A DNA stretch of 64,000 nt from CAZNSX01 sp964575845 (GTDB lineage Bacteria > UBA8248 > CAZNSX01): the NCBI GenBank assembly GCA_964575845.1, contig CAZNSX010000001.1, positions 62,001-126,000 of the forward strand, read 5' to 3'. The translations under genes and the position numbers were made by a program. Below, in pieces: positions 8,214 through 17,220 of the stretch (position 1 is its first letter; every line of letters starts with the position of its first letter). The notes below the pieces were generated by a model. It had not been told where the DNA came from. It ran no database searches and saw only the letters and a program-made list of their open reading frames with translations.

Positions 8214-9951
8214 GCCGCCCGACCCCCTTTGGGTTCTGGAGAGCATTGAGCCCGAAAGGGTGAGCTCTCTGGCGCGGGAACTCGGTGTCCCGAGGCTCCT
8301 GGCGGAGCTCCTCCTGCGAAGGGGCTTGAGTGAGGGGGAGGAAGCCAGGCTCTTCCTCGACTCCTCTCTTTCTTCCTTCTGCGACCCCTTTCTTTTTGAG
8401 GACATGGAAGCCGCCGTGGAGCGGCTCATGCAAGCTCTCTCCTCGCGGGAGCCCGTGGGGGTCTTCGCCGACTACGATGTGGATGGGGTGAGCGCTGCCG
8501 CCCTTCTCATAGCCTTCCTTAGGTCCCTGGGTGCAGAGACTCACATCTACATCCCCCACCGGCTCCGGGAAGGCTACGGCCTGAACCTGAGGGGGCTTCA
8601 ATACCTAAGGGAGAAGGGCTGCCGGTTGGTGGTGGCCGTTGATTGCGGCACGGCCTCTTTGGAGGAGGTGGAAGAGGCGGGGGGGCTGGGGCTTTCGGTC
8701 ATTGTAGCCGACCATCACGAGCCCGGAGATGAGCTCCCGCCCGCCCTGGCGCTCCTCAACCCCATGAAACCTGAGTCGCGCTACCCTGATAGGGGACTCA
8801 CCGGGGTAGGGGTCACACTCAAGCTTGCGGCCGCCCTCCGCTCGAGGCTCAGGGAGAGGGGATGGCCGGTCGAGCTTCCCAACCTGCGTGAGATGCTGGA
8901 CCTTGTTGCGCTGGGAACGGTTGCCGATGTTGCTCTCCTCAGAGGAGAGAACCGAACCCTGGTGAGCCATGGGCTCCGGGAGCTTGCGAAGGGAAGGCGG
9001 GTCGGCGTCGCGGCCCTCAAAGAGGTCTCGGGTCTGGGCGAGGGTGATGTGACTGCGGGGCAGGTCGGCTTCATACTGGCGCCGCGGCTCAATGCCGCCG
9101 GCAGATTAGGGGAAGCAGGGCTTGCGGCGGAGCTTCTCCTCACGGGCGATAGAACTAGGGCCAGGGCACTCGCCGAGAGACTCGAGGCCCTGAACCGGGA
9201 GCGGCAGGCCCTTCAGGAGGGTGTCCTGACGGATGTGAGGGAAAGGCTCAAGAGCCCCGAGCAGCCCGAAGGAGCCAGGGCCATCGTACTCGCCTCTCCC
9301 TCCTGGCATCCCGGCGTTCTGGGGATCGTGGCGGCGCGGGTGGCTGAGCAGTACTTTCGCCCCACAGCCCTCATAGCCATTGAGGGTGAGCGTGGGAAGG
9401 GCTCTGCCCGGAGCATCCCCACCTTTGACCTCTACCGGGGTCTCATCCAATGCAGCCGAGAACTTCTCTCCTTCGGAGGCCATCGCCATGCAGCGGGGAT
9501 TACGATAGAAACCTCAAAGGTGGAGGCCTTCCGGGAGAGGCTTGATGAAGCGGTGGGGGAGCAGCTCGGGCCCGAGGACTTCAGGCCTCGTCTGATTCTG
9601 GACGGAAGGGCGAGCCTCCCTGAGCTGACCCTGGAGCTCGTGCAGGAGCTCTCTCGCCTCTCTCCTCACGGCCGCGGCAACCCCAGGCCTGTTCTCCTCA
9701 TCGAGGGGGCGGAGGTCATGGGAGAGCCCAGGCTCTTGGGGAGGGAAGGACAGCACCTGAGAGTCCGCCTGAGGCAAAGGGGGAAGGTGCTGGAAGCCAT
9801 CGGGTTTCAGGTGGAAGAAGGAGCGAGGAGGCAACTCCTTGACGGCGGGCTTCTGGACCTGGCCGTGAGCCCCGGGCTTAGGGTGTGGGGAGACAGGGCG
9901 AGCGTCGAGCTTCAGATTCTGGGTGTAAGACCGGCGGGACCCTCAGGGTAG
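8200..9951 (+). CDS. recJ: Single-stranded-DNA-specific exonuclease RecJ
   Basis: Protein of 583 residues. DHH-family motifs are visible: FADYDVDGVSAAALL at about residue 90, VVAVDCG at about 145 and VADHHEPG at about 170, followed by the DHHA1 region with SFGGHRHAAG and a C-terminal OB-like part. RecJ degrades single-stranded DNA 5' to 3' in recombination and mismatch or base-excision repair. ATG 8200 is preferred over an upstream in-frame GTG at 8101, which would add a low-complexity Arg/Pro leader lying entirely inside dacB. Confidence 0.95.
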   Translation: MALSKPPDPLWVLESIEPERVSSLARELGVPRLLAELLLRRGLSEGEEARLFLDSSLSSFCDPFLFEDMEAAVERLMQALSSREPVGVFADYDVDGVSAAALLIAFLRSLGAETHIYIPHRLREGYGLNLRGLQYLREKGCRLVVAVDCGTASLEEVEEAGGLGLSVIVADHHEPGDELPPALALLNPMKPESRYPDRGLTGVGVTLKLAAALRSRLRERGWPVELPNLREMLDLVALGTVADVALLRGENRTLVSHGLRELAKGRRVGVAALKEVSGLGEGDVTAGQVGFILAPRLNAAGRLGEAGLAAELLLTGDRTRARALAERLEALNRERQALQEGVLTDVRERLKSPEQPEGARAIVLASPSWHPGVLGIVAARVAEQYFRPTALIAIEGERGKGSARSIPTFDLYRGLIQCSRELLSFGGHRHAAGITIETSKVEAFRERLDEAVGEQLGPEDFRPRLILDGRASLPELTLELVQELSRLSPHGRGNPRPVLLIEGAEVMGEPRLLGREGQHLRVRLRQRGKVLEAIGFQVEEGARRQLLDGGLLDLAVSPGLRVWGDRASVELQILGVRPAGPSG

Positions 9952-9969
9952 GGCTTCGCGGAGGAGTTC

Positions 9970-9998
9970 TTGCGGAAGAGGGAACCCTGGGCTATATT
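9970..9998 (+). promoter_or_regulatory. Putative sigma70 promoter of fba
   Basis: TTGCGG at 9970-9975 and TATATT at 9993-9998 with a 17-bp spacer, about 120 bp before the aldolase start codon. Confidence 0.45.
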
Positions 9999-10119
9999 AA
10001 ATATTAGGAGTTTTTTTGGAGGCCTTCGGCCGCAAGTTTTTGTTCCCTGAAAACAGCTTTTCCTCTGAGCCCTTTGAGCTTTGCCCGCCTGAGGCTTTTT
10101 TCTTGAGAAGGAGAAACCC

Positions 10120-11043
10120 ATGCCCCTTTTGCCTGGTGCCGAGCTTCTCACAGAGGCCGTGTCCAAGGGCTATGCCCTGGGCCATTTCAACATTTCAAAC
10201 CTGGAGAACCTCCAGGCGGCCGTGAGCGCGGCCATCGAGCTCAAATCCCCCATTTTTATAGCTGTTACTGAGGGGGCCGCAAAGTATGCTGGCATGGAGT
10301 ACCTTGCGGGGGCCGCAAAGCTTGCGGTTCAGGAGGCGGGGCTCCCCATGGCCCTCCATCTTGACCACGGCCAGAACCTCAAAGTGATAGAGAAGGCCAT
10401 CGAGTGTGGCTTCACCTCTGTGATGATCGATGCCTCCTCCCTCCCCCTGGAGGAGAACATCGAGATGACCAGGAAGGTGGTTGACTTGGCCCATCCGAAG
10501 GGGATCTCGGTGGAGGCGGAGCTGGGCCGAATTGGCGGCCGTGAGGATAACGTATCGGTGTCAGAGCGGGAGGCCATGATGGTCGTTCCTGAGGAGGCGG
10601 CGCGCTTTCTTGAGGAAACGGGCATAGATTCCCTGGCCCCAGCCGTAGGCACTTTGCACGGCGCTTTCAAGTACAAGGGAAAGGCCCATCTTGACTTCGA
10701 GCGTCTGAAGAAGGTGAGGGAGCTAACGGGCCTCCCCCTGGTGCTCCACGGTGCCTCGGGCGTGCCCGGGGATATCGTGGAGATGCTCACCTACTACGGA
10801 GGAGAGGTCTCGGGCGCCAAGGGCCTGCCTGATAAAGAGCTCAAGGAAGCCATCTCCCTGGGTGTTGCCAAGGTGAACATAGACACCGACCTCAGGCTTG
10901 CCTTCACGGCAGCCTTGCGAAAGGTTCTCATCGAGAACCCCGAGGAATTTGACCCGAGGAAGATCCTCGGCCCAGCCCGAGAGCTCATGAAAAAGGTTGT
11001 GATGAGAAAGATGAAGGTCCTGGATTCGGCGGGCAAAGCATAG
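10120..11043 (+). CDS. fba: Fructose-1,6-bisphosphate aldolase, class II
   Basis: Protein of 307 residues, normal length. Class II features: GHFNISNLENLQA near the N-terminus, the metal-binding LHLDHGQ at about residues 80-86, EAELGRIGGREDNVS at about 135, VLHGASGVPG at about 210 and AKVNIDTDLRLAFTAALR at about 255. It splits or forms fructose bisphosphate from dihydroxyacetone phosphate and glyceraldehyde phosphate with a divalent metal in the cytoplasm. GAGAAGGAGA precedes the ATG. Closely related tagatose bisphosphate aldolases cannot be excluded. Confidence 0.93.
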   Translation: MPLLPGAELLTEAVSKGYALGHFNISNLENLQAAVSAAIELKSPIFIAVTEGAAKYAGMEYLAGAAKLAVQEAGLPMALHLDHGQNLKVIEKAIECGFTSVMIDASSLPLEENIEMTRKVVDLAHPKGISVEAELGRIGGREDNVSVSEREAMMVVPEEAARFLEETGIDSLAPAVGTLHGAFKYKGKAHLDFERLKKVRELTGLPLVLHGASGVPGDIVEMLTYYGGEVSGAKGLPDKELKEAISLGVAKVNIDTDLRLAFTAALRKVLIENPEEFDPRKILGPARELMKKVVMRKMKVLDSAGKA

Positions 11044-11090
11044 CCAGAGTTGTGCTATTTCTGGGATGCTCTTGGAAGGAGAGCTCTTTT

Positions 11091-11981
11091 GTGGCCGAGG
11101 GCAAGGTCCTGGTAGGGACGGCTGGATGGTCCTATGAGGACTGGAAGGGTACTGTTTTTCCGCCTAAGTTCCCACGCGGTTTTGACCCCCTGGCCTACAT
11201 GGCCGAGTATTTTGATTGCCTTGAGATAAACAGCACCTTCTATCGTCCCCCCTCCCCGCAGGTCGCCCGGAGCTGGGCAAGGCGCGTCAGCCGCAACCCG
11301 GAGTTCCGCTTCACGGTCAAGCTCTGGCAGGGCTTCACCCACAAACGGGAAGGTTTAAGAGGAGAGGATGTGCGGGGGTTCCTCAGGGGAGTAGAGCCGC
11401 TGAGGGAGGAGGGGACATTCGGCTGCCTCCTGATTCAATTTCCTTGGTCCTTCAAGAACGTGTCCGGGAACCGGAGCTATCTCGCGGAGCTTCTCCAGCA
11501 CTTTCAGGAGCTTCCCCGGGCTGTCGAGCTCCGCCATGGCTCCTGGGATAAGGAAGACTTTTATCGATTTCTTGCCGAGGAGGGCGCGGGCTTTGTCAAT
11601 ATCGACCAGCCCCTTTTCCATCGCTCCATGGCCCCCTCTTCTAGGGCCACGGGCCCGATGGGTTACGTGAGGCTCCACGGCCGCAACTGGGGTGATTGGT
11701 TCAGGGAAGGAGCTGGCCGCGATGCCCGCTACGATTACCTCTATAGCGAGGAGGAGCTCGAGCCGTGGCTTGAGAATATAAGACGGGTTGCTCGCAGTGC
11801 CGAAGTCACCTTTGTAATAACCAATAACCACTACCGGGGTCAGGCCGCCTGCAATGCCCTTCAAATAAAGGCCTCTCTGAAGGGCGGCCCCATTCCCGTC
11901 CCCGCCCCTCTCGTGCGCTTCTTTCCGCAACTGGAGTCCCTCAGCGAGGGGCGGCTTCATCTCTCGCCCCCAGAGCCATAA
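11091..11981 (+). CDS. DUF72 family protein (YecE-like)
   Basis: Protein of 296 residues with the DUF72 pattern: VGTAGWSYEDWKGTVFP at the start, YFDCLEINSTFYRPPS near residue 45, AVELRHGSW in the middle, YVRLHGRN near residue 195, and VFFVNNH-like VTFVITNNHYRGQAACNALQ near the end. The family adopts a TIM-barrel-like fold of unknown function. GTG 11091 is chosen because GGAAGGAGAG precedes it by 7 nt; an in-frame GTG at 11052 would need no such site. The 3' end overlaps that of the converging MidA-like gene by 41 bp. Confidence 0.85.
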   Translation: MAEGKVLVGTAGWSYEDWKGTVFPPKFPRGFDPLAYMAEYFDCLEINSTFYRPPSPQVARSWARRVSRNPEFRFTVKLWQGFTHKREGLRGEDVRGFLRGVEPLREEGTFGCLLIQFPWSFKNVSGNRSYLAELLQHFQELPRAVELRHGSWDKEDFYRFLAEEGAGFVNIDQPLFHRSMAPSSRATGPMGYVRLHGRNWGDWFREGAGRDARYDYLYSEEELEPWLENIRRVARSAEVTFVITNNHYRGQAACNALQIKASLKGGPIPVPAPLVRFFPQLESLSEGRLHLSPPEP

Positions 11982-13164
11982 GCTCCTGGTAGCTCCCTCT
12001 ATCAAATGGCTTGAGGCTTAAGCCCCTGAGCCCTGGACTGGCAAGGCCCTTGTGAAATACGAGAACTTTGAGTTTCCCGCCCAGGCCCGCGCTATCAAGG
12101 AGAGCCTTGGCCCGAAGAATCTCCTGCATGGTTTCCCAGGGTCCCCTTGGCTTCTCTTCTCCCCCGAGTGCCTCAAGCTCCTCCGTGAGGCCAAGGCCCA
12201 TGAGGAAGTGGGCCTGGTCGGTGAAGCCTGTGAGCTCGAGGCCTAGCTCCCTCGCTTCGAGAAGGAGGCTGGTGAAATCCACATGAGCCGTTATGTCCTG
12301 CTCCCCCACTCGCTCGTATGGGTTATGGGAAAGGCCATGGCGGAAGTAGCAGGCAAGCGTCCCCTCCCGCCTATGGGGGGCAAATAGCTCCTGTGCTGAG
12401 AATCCGTAGTCGAACATCAGGATGAAGCCCTGATCCAGGGTGGGCGCCACCTCGGCCAGCCAGTCAAGAGCCGCCAAATTCACCTCCCCCCTGAAACCCT
12501 CGGGAGGGGAGAGGCCGAGGCGGGGGAAGTAGCTGGCCAGGCGCCCTTCGGAAAGTGGTCCCAAGACCTCCTTAAACTCTCTTCCCTCATGGGCCAGGTA
12601 GATCTCTCTCAGCTCATCCCCTTCAAGAGCGAGACGGTGGACGGGGAGGGAATCCAGAAACTCATTTGCGAGGATGCACCCCTCGATGCCGGAAGGCCCA
12701 AGGCCTTCCTTCCAGCTCTCGGGCTTCAACCAAGTAACAGGCGGCCCTTTCTGCAAGAGCCCTTGAAGAAGCTCTCTTTGCCTCATCTCCCAGACTGGGA
12801 ACGGCTCTATTATGAAATAGTGAAGGGCCCGAGAGAATCCAGACCCCAGAGCCATGGCCCCTTCCAGGATGTCGTGGCAGAGCCAGCCGGCTCCCGCTCC
12901 GAATTCGAATAGATTGAAGACGGGGGGATCGCCCAGGACATGCCACATATCCTCCAGGCCCTTTACCACCAGGCGGCCAAAGAGATGGCTCTGGTGAGGG
13001 CTTGTGATGTAATCACCCCGCCTTCCGATTCGCTCTGCTGAGGAGGCATAATAGCCCTCTCGGGGATGGTAAAGGGCGAGCTCCATGAACTGGCGAAAGG
13101 GTATGGGGCCTTTCTGGCATCTCTCACGCAGGAGCTCAACAAGCTCTGGCTTTCCGCTCAACAT
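11941..13164 (-). CDS. SAM-dependent methyltransferase, MidA/NDUFAF7 family
   Basis: Protein of 407 residues. It starts with PIPFRQFMELALYHPREGYYASSAERIGRRGDYITSP, the family signature, followed by a glycine-rich SAM site NLFEFGAGAGWLCHDIL at about residue 105, ILANEFLDSLPVHRL at about 180 and GFILMFDYGFSAQELF at about 255. The eukaryotic member methylates an arginine of respiratory complex I subunit NDUFS2; bacterial targets are unknown. It stands alone on the minus strand, converging on the DUF72 gene. Confidence 0.88.
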   Translation of the reverse strand: MLSGKPELVELLRERCQKGPIPFRQFMELALYHPREGYYASSAERIGRRGDYITSPHQSHLFGRLVVKGLEDMWHVLGDPPVFNLFEFGAGAGWLCHDILEGAMALGSGFSRALHYFIIEPFPVWEMRQRELLQGLLQKGPPVTWLKPESWKEGLGPSGIEGCILANEFLDSLPVHRLALEGDELREIYLAHEGREFKEVLGPLSEGRLASYFPRLGLSPPEGFRGEVNLAALDWLAEVAPTLDQGFILMFDYGFSAQELFAPHRREGTLACYFRHGLSHNPYERVGEQDITAHVDFTSLLLEARELGLELTGFTDQAHFLMGLGLTEELEALGGEEKPRGPWETMQEILRAKALLDSAGLGGKLKVLVFHKGLASPGLRGLSLKPFDRGSYQELMALGARDEAAPR

Positions 13165-13325
13165 GGAAAGACCTCAAACCGGACCCATCTTTATAGCATT
13201 GATGCCCTGCCCCTCCAGCTCATCCCGAAGGAGGGAGTGGCCCTCGGGCGCCTAAGAAAAGTGCTGGAACCATTATTTTACCTGACTTTCCGCTGAGGTT
13301 GGGATGGTTGACGGGCCGGTTGGTC

Positions 13326-13355
13326 AAAAAAAAGGGGAGGGCTTCAGCCCTCCCC
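13326..13355 (-). terminator. Rho-independent terminator of the cytochrome gene
   Basis: On the minus strand, hairpin GGGGAGGGC-TGAA-GCCCTCCCC (9-bp stem, 13355-13334) is followed by eight T residues, starting 24 bp after the stop codon of the leftward cytochrome gene. Confidence 0.85.
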
Positions 13356-13379
13356 CCATGGAAGCGTTGTGGTCAGACC

Positions 13380-14078
13380 TCAGTGGGTCTTGATCTTGCC
13401 GTGAATTTTCTCTTTGGCGATCTGCTTGGCCGCCCACTCTTCGGTGTGGCTTTCGTGGCAGCCACCCGCATAGGTCCCGCAGGACCAGGGCAGGTTCGCG
13501 GCCACCTCAAAGTTGTGGGCAGCCCGGTAGCTGACCCCCTCATCGTCAACGGGAATCTCGGCCATGTGGCAGTCGATGCAGCGCACGTCCTTATGCTCGA
13601 ACATCTCCTGTCCATAGCCCTGGAAGTCCTTTTCATGCCGATCGGTGTGGCAATACTCGCATAGCATGTTAGCATCATCGAGGTATACGGGGGAGTGCTC
13701 TCCAGTGGCGACATCGTAAATGCCGATGGGGGTTCCCCATTCGACCCGTAAGTCGTGCGGCGGATGACAAGCCGAGCAGGTCACCGCCTCCCACTCTTCC
13801 AATGGGACCGGCATGTTGTCATCGTGGGTGGCCAGAGGGTTAGCCTGGAACGGTGAGTGGCACTTTGCACAGTAGGTGTTACCATTGGATCCATGGTATG
13901 AGTCGGCGTGGTTGCTTTCCAGCCATTTGCCCACCACGAAGGGCATGACGATTGCGCCGGCTCCGGAGTGACAGTCGGCACAGCCATTTGCCTCCGTGCG
14001 ATCATACGCCCAGCCGGGCGAGGCCATGACGAGCCCGACTGCCGCCGTGAGGGCTAAATAGAAGATAACTATTCTCAT
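13380..14078 (-). CDS. Periplasmic multiheme cytochrome c (five CXXCH)
   Basis: Protein of 232 residues with a signal peptide (LALTAAVGLVMASPGWA). Five CXXCH motifs are visible in order: CADCH, CAKCH, CSACH, CEYCH and CIDCH, spread over residues 33-185. A sixth place near the C-terminus reads CGTYAGGCH, a CX6CH arrangement that might be an atypical attachment site or just a distal His ligand region. Many further His residues could be axial ligands. The strong ribosome site AAGGAGGTG lies directly upstream of the ATG. It stands alone with its own terminator and is probably a periplasmic electron shuttle; a specific reductase role cannot be assigned. Confidence 0.88.
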   Translation of the reverse strand: MRIVIFYLALTAAVGLVMASPGWAYDRTEANGCADCHSGAGAIVMPFVVGKWLESNHADSYHGSNGNTYCAKCHSPFQANPLATHDDNMPVPLEEWEAVTCSACHPPHDLRVEWGTPIGIYDVATGEHSPVYLDDANMLCEYCHTDRHEKDFQGYGQEMFEHKDVRCIDCHMAEIPVDDEGVSYRAAHNFEVAANLPWSCGTYAGGCHESHTEEWAAKQIAKEKIHGKIKTH

Positions 14079-14702
14079 GAATCCACCTCCTTCCCCAGCG
14101 GTTCAAAGCTGAAACCCTCACAATTAATTCGGCTAGCTCATAGATCACCCCCTTCACAGTACTCAAGCGGCTCTGCCGAGCTGAACTGGGAGTCCGGCTT
14201 CAGGAAGGAAAAAAATGGCGAATAAGACACGGGGAGCTTCCTTGAGCCATCAGACTTAAGCAATACTAGATTATGTGGGCAGGAAGTCTAAACGAGGGCA
14301 AAAAGCAAAATTCATGCCATGACGGAGTATTCTGTTATCGCTGTAGTGCTTGTAATTTCAAATAGTTAATTCCATTTAGAGGCCTATCCCCCAACCCACC
14401 TGTTAGGGGTGCTCCATTTGGCACAGCTTGGTACGCTAAATCACTCAGCGCCAGGCGCGGAAGCAACGGGGAGAAATCTTCGAGAAAGGGTCGGTAGGCA
14501 TCAAAGGCAAGAAGCGAAGTAAAGGCAACGGAGGGATAAGGTGCGGATATACGCTGACGTGGTGTGGGATAAAACCCTCTCCAGGCGGGAGCATTGAGCC
14601 CTCAGCCCAAAATTACCCTCCCTCCAAATAGCCGAAGATATAGCAAATATTATCAGATAGTTTTGGGCCAAACTTTAACATGGTTTATGAATATTCCAGC
14701 TT
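14079..14702. other. Long intergenic region, no gene seen
   Basis: About 620 bp between two leftward genes. No open frame with codon usage like the neighbours is seen on either strand. The part from 14220 to 14360 and 14630-14700 is AT-rich and presumably holds the promoter of the cytochrome gene, but no box pair is good enough to call. Confidence 0.5.
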
Positions 14703-14729
14703 AAAAAAACCCGCAGCATCGGCTGCGGG
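14703..14729 (-). terminator. Rho-independent terminator of the sigma/Spy operon
   Basis: On the minus strand, CCCGCAGC-CGAT-GCTGCGGG (8-bp stem, 14729-14710) is followed by seven T residues; it lies about 20 bp after the stop codon of the last gene of the leftward operon. Confidence 0.88.
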
Positions 14730-14750
14730 CCGTGCTTGAGAGCTTGATTC

Positions 14751-15581
14751 TCAGTAAGAGGGACCCATCATGCCCTGGCCCATGGGGCCACCGGGGCCAC
14801 GGTGCATCCCGGGCCCCATCATTCCAGGTCCCATCTCGGGAGCCCACGGGCCACCCTGCATCCAGGGGCCCTGCGGACCGCCGTACATCCATGGCCTCCA
14901 TGGCCTCATCATCCCCGGAGCCCACGGACCTCCGTGCATCCAGGGGCCCATCATGCAGGGGCCACCGGGGCCACCCTGCATCCAGGGACCCTGCGGACCG
15001 CCATACATCCATGGCCTCATCATTCCCGGAGTCCACGGACCACCCTGCATCCAGGGGCCCATCCGTCCATACCAGCCCCTTCGGCCGTCGTACCCTCTAA
15101 GGATGAACTCCCTCAAGGCTTCCCGCTGCTTTGGGGTAAGAACCTTCTCGGCCTTGAGGCGCATGTTGACAGCTGACCTAAGAATCTCCGTTCGCAGGCG
15201 TCCGACCTCTTCCACCTTAGCGAGGGCATCCTTCTCGTTGAGGGAGCTCTCACTCATGATTTCCCGGAAATCCCTGCGGGCGGCCCAGAGGTCTCCCTGG
15301 AGCTTCTGGCGCTCCCTTTGGCCCTCGCTCACTATGGCCCTTAGCTGGCTCAACTGCTCCGGGCTCAAGCCTATCTTCTCGCCCATGAACTTGAGCATCT
15401 CAGGGTTGCTCCAGAGGCCGGGATAGCCTCCCTGGCCCCAGGGGCCACCCGGGGCTTGGTGCATCCAGGGCCCCATCCCACCACCCCACCCCGAGGGGCT
15501 ATGGGCCAAGGCTGGCGGTGTCAGAAGGAAAAGGACTGCTCCCAGGGCTGCAATGACAAGCGACAAACCTCTTCTTTTCAT
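14751..15581 (-). CDS. Spy/CpxP-like periplasmic protein with Met/Trp/Pro/Gly-rich repeat tail
   Basis: Protein of 276 residues. A signal peptide (LVIAALGAVLFLLTPPALA) leads to a helical domain with the LTXXQ-type pattern (IGLSPEQLSQLRAIV at about residue 75 and KVLTPKQREALREFI at about 145), as in Spy, CpxP and zinc-resistance-associated proteins. The last 100 residues are a repeat of units like GPWMQGGPW, GMMRPWMYGG and GMMGPWMHGG, with one Cys and many Met, His and Trp. Such tails can bind copper or other soft metals, which is an inference. It is the last gene of the ECF sigma operon, 60 bp after the CnrX/Spy-like gene, with its own ribosome site and a terminator behind it. Confidence 0.8.
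   Translation of the reverse strand: MKRRGLSLVIAALGAVLFLLTPPALAHSPSGWGGGMGPWMHQAPGGPWGQGGYPGLWSNPEMLKFMGEKIGLSPEQLSQLRAIVSEGQRERQKLQGDLWAARRDFREIMSESSLNEKDALAKVEEVGRLRTEILRSAVNMRLKAEKVLTPKQREALREFILRGYDGRRGWYGRMGPWMQGGPWTPGMMRPWMYGGPQGPWMQGGPGGPCMMGPWMHGGPWAPGMMRPWRPWMYGGPQGPWMQGGPWAPEMGPGMMGPGMHRGPGGPMGQGMMGPSY
14830..15069 (-). repeat. In-gene tandem repeat, 120-bp period
   Basis: Two adjacent units offset by exactly 120 bp; for example the 49 bases at 14850-14898 recur at 14970-15018 with two mismatches. The period is 40 codons and encodes the Met/Trp/Pro-rich tail. Confidence 0.8.
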
Positions 15582-15641
15582 GGTGAAGCTCCTTCTGAGA
15601 GAACCTAAGCTTTTTCTAATATAACAAATCCATTACGGTTT

Positions 15642-16103
15642 TTATTCGGTTAGCTCCTCTCTCTCCCTCTCAGGATAGGGTTCGCCTCGTCCCTTCCCTA
15701 TGCCGTGCCGGGGCCCCATACCCCGTCTGAAACGCCTCATTCTCTCCCAGTTGCGGCGGAACTCGACCCAACGTGCCCGCTGCTCGGGGCTCAAGATTGT
15801 TTCAAGGCGCTCCTGGGCTCTCTCTCTGATGCTCTGAAGCTCGGGCCCCATCTGTCTTCTCAGCTCTATCATACGCCTTCGGCTCTCCTCCACGATCTGC
15901 TCCAGCTCCCGGCGTTGCTCCTGGCTGAGGTCAAGGTCCCGACCCAAGCGCAGGAGAAAGGACGCCTGGGCCGCAAACCGGCCCGGGGCCACCGGGCCGG
16001 GGGAGATGCGCCAAAGAGCCAGGCGGTCAAGAGCCACGCCGCCGGCCACTCCTGTGAGAAATATAAGGGCCATGAGAAGCCCCGCCTTGGTCTTAGCAGT
16101 CAT
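15642..16103 (-). CDS. Periplasmic heavy-metal-sensor-like protein (Spy/CnrX type)
   Basis: Protein of 153 residues with an N-terminal membrane segment (AGLLMALIFLTGVAGGVAL) that lacks a clear cleavage site, so it is probably membrane-anchored. The rest is a charged helical hairpin with LDLSQEQRRELEQIVEESRRRMIELRRQM and TILSPEQRARWVEFR, the two half-motifs of the Spy/CpxP/CnrX fold. The ATG overlaps the anti-sigma stop codon by 4 bp. In the Cnr metal-resistance system a protein of this fold senses metal and controls release of the sigma factor; the gene order here suggests the same job. Confidence 0.78.
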   Translation of the reverse strand: MTAKTKAGLLMALIFLTGVAGGVALDRLALWRISPGPVAPGRFAAQASFLLRLGRDLDLSQEQRRELEQIVEESRRRMIELRRQMGPELQSIRERAQERLETILSPEQRARWVEFRRNWERMRRFRRGMGPRHGIGKGRGEPYPEREREELTE

Positions 16104-16612
16104 GGCAGCTCCTCGCCAGTGCTGGGCGCCACGATAAACTGGATAACGCTCTCTGGGCTCGGCGCCTCGCCGCCTCCAAGGAAAATCTCTTCTTCATTAA
16201 GGCTTAAGGGGGAGGCGGAGGCCAGCAGAAGCGGCTCTTCCCCACGGGTGCCGGGGTGCAATGCCACCAAAGCGACCGAAGCCACAAGAAGCAGGGCGCA
16301 AACGGCTGGCACAAGACGCCCCCCAAGCCGAGGCAGGAGGAGCCACAGGCTATCCCTCCCGGGCAAAAGCCCTCGGCTCTTGCTCTCGGCCAGGATTCGA
16401 GCCCTGACCCCGGGCCAGAGGTCGCGAGCCCTTCCCTCGTAGGACGGAAGGCTGAAGAGCTTTTTGAGAGCGCGCAACTCTTCAAGTCTAGCCCTGAGTT
16501 CAGGTTTTTTCCTGAGAAGGGCTTCAAGTTGCTCTCGCTCCCCTTCCCACAGCTCTCCATCCAGATAGGCCGAGAGCTCTTCCTCCCAGTTTTTTCTCCC
16601 GAAAAACTTCAA
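16100..16612 (-). CDS. Anti-sigma factor-like membrane protein
   Basis: Protein of 170 residues. The N-terminus WEEELSAYLDGELWEGEREQLEALL is the anti-sigma domain pattern (as in RskA, RseA and zf-HC2 proteins), but the zinc-binding HXXXCXXC is absent. One membrane segment (LVPAVCALLLVASVALVAL) at about residues 98-116 leads to a short periplasmic tail. It lies 5 bp after the ECF sigma gene and overlaps the sensor-like gene by 4 bp. It should hold the sigma factor at the membrane until a periplasmic signal arrives. Confidence 0.78.
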   Translation of the reverse strand: MKFFGRKNWEEELSAYLDGELWEGEREQLEALLRKKPELRARLEELRALKKLFSLPSYEGRARDLWPGVRARILAESKSRGLLPGRDSLWLLLPRLGGRLVPAVCALLLVASVALVALHPGTRGEEPLLLASASPLSLNEEEIFLGGGEAPSPESVIQFIVAPSTGEELP

Positions 16613-16617
16613 GCCTC

Positions 16618-17220
16618 TTATTTCCTCTCAAAATAAGGGACAAAGCGCTCCCGCAACCTGGACCGCGCACGGGCCAGGCGGCTCTTCACAGTGCCCACTG
16701 AGCGTTTGAGAACTCTGGCTATCTCTTCATAGGACATCCCGTCCATTTCTTTCATCACCAGAGCCTCTCTCTGCTCGGGAGAAAGGGTATCCAGGGCGGC
16801 TCCCACCAGCCACCGCCTGGTCTCGAGCTTCTCTTCCGCCTCCTCATGGATTGGCTCATCGGCAAGAATCTCTCGGAGGGCCTCCCTGCGACTCTCCAGA
16901 AGCTCTTCCAGAGAATTTGTGGGATGCCGGCCGATTCTCCTCAGCTCGTCCTTGCAGCGATTCATGGCGATGCGGTAAAGCCAGGTGTAAAAGGAAGACT
17001 CACCCCGAAAGCTAGGCAGTGAAAAATACGCTTTAGCCAGAACTTCCTGGGTCAGGTCCTCTGCTGCATCCCAGTGAAGGCCTAACATTCCTCGCACCGC
17101 TCCCAAGAGCCGCCCCTGGTATCTTCGCACGAGAACCTCAAAGGCCTCAAGCTCTCCCGAGAGGGAGCCTTCGACAAGGCGGCTATCGCTCGGCTCGCGG
17201 ACATCTTCCCCGGCTCCCAT
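16618..17220 (-). CDS. ECF-type RNA polymerase sigma factor
   Basis: Protein of 200 residues with region 2 (FEVLVRRYQGRLLGAVRGML, AAEDLTQEVLAKAYFSLPSF, FYTWLYRIAMNRCKDELRR) and region 4 (LDTLSPEQREALVMKEMDGMSYEEIARVLKRSVGTVKSRLARAR). This is the RpoE/SigW-like group. First gene of a four-gene leftward operon with an anti-sigma factor and two Spy-like periplasmic proteins, so it is likely released in response to envelope or metal stress. No convincing autoregulatory ECF promoter was found upstream. Confidence 0.93.
   Translation of the reverse strand: MGAGEDVREPSDSRLVEGSLSGELEAFEVLVRRYQGRLLGAVRGMLGLHWDAAEDLTQEVLAKAYFSLPSFRGESSFYTWLYRIAMNRCKDELRRIGRHPTNSLEELLESRREALREILADEPIHEEAEEKLETRRWLVGAALDTLSPEQREALVMKEMDGMSYEEIARVLKRSVGTVKSRLARARSRLRERFVPYFERK

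Noticed and set aside
14830..15069. Short repeated blocks that might suggest a CRISPR array
   Set aside because: They are in-frame coding repeats of a Met/Trp/Pro-rich tail with a 120-bp period and no unique spacers.
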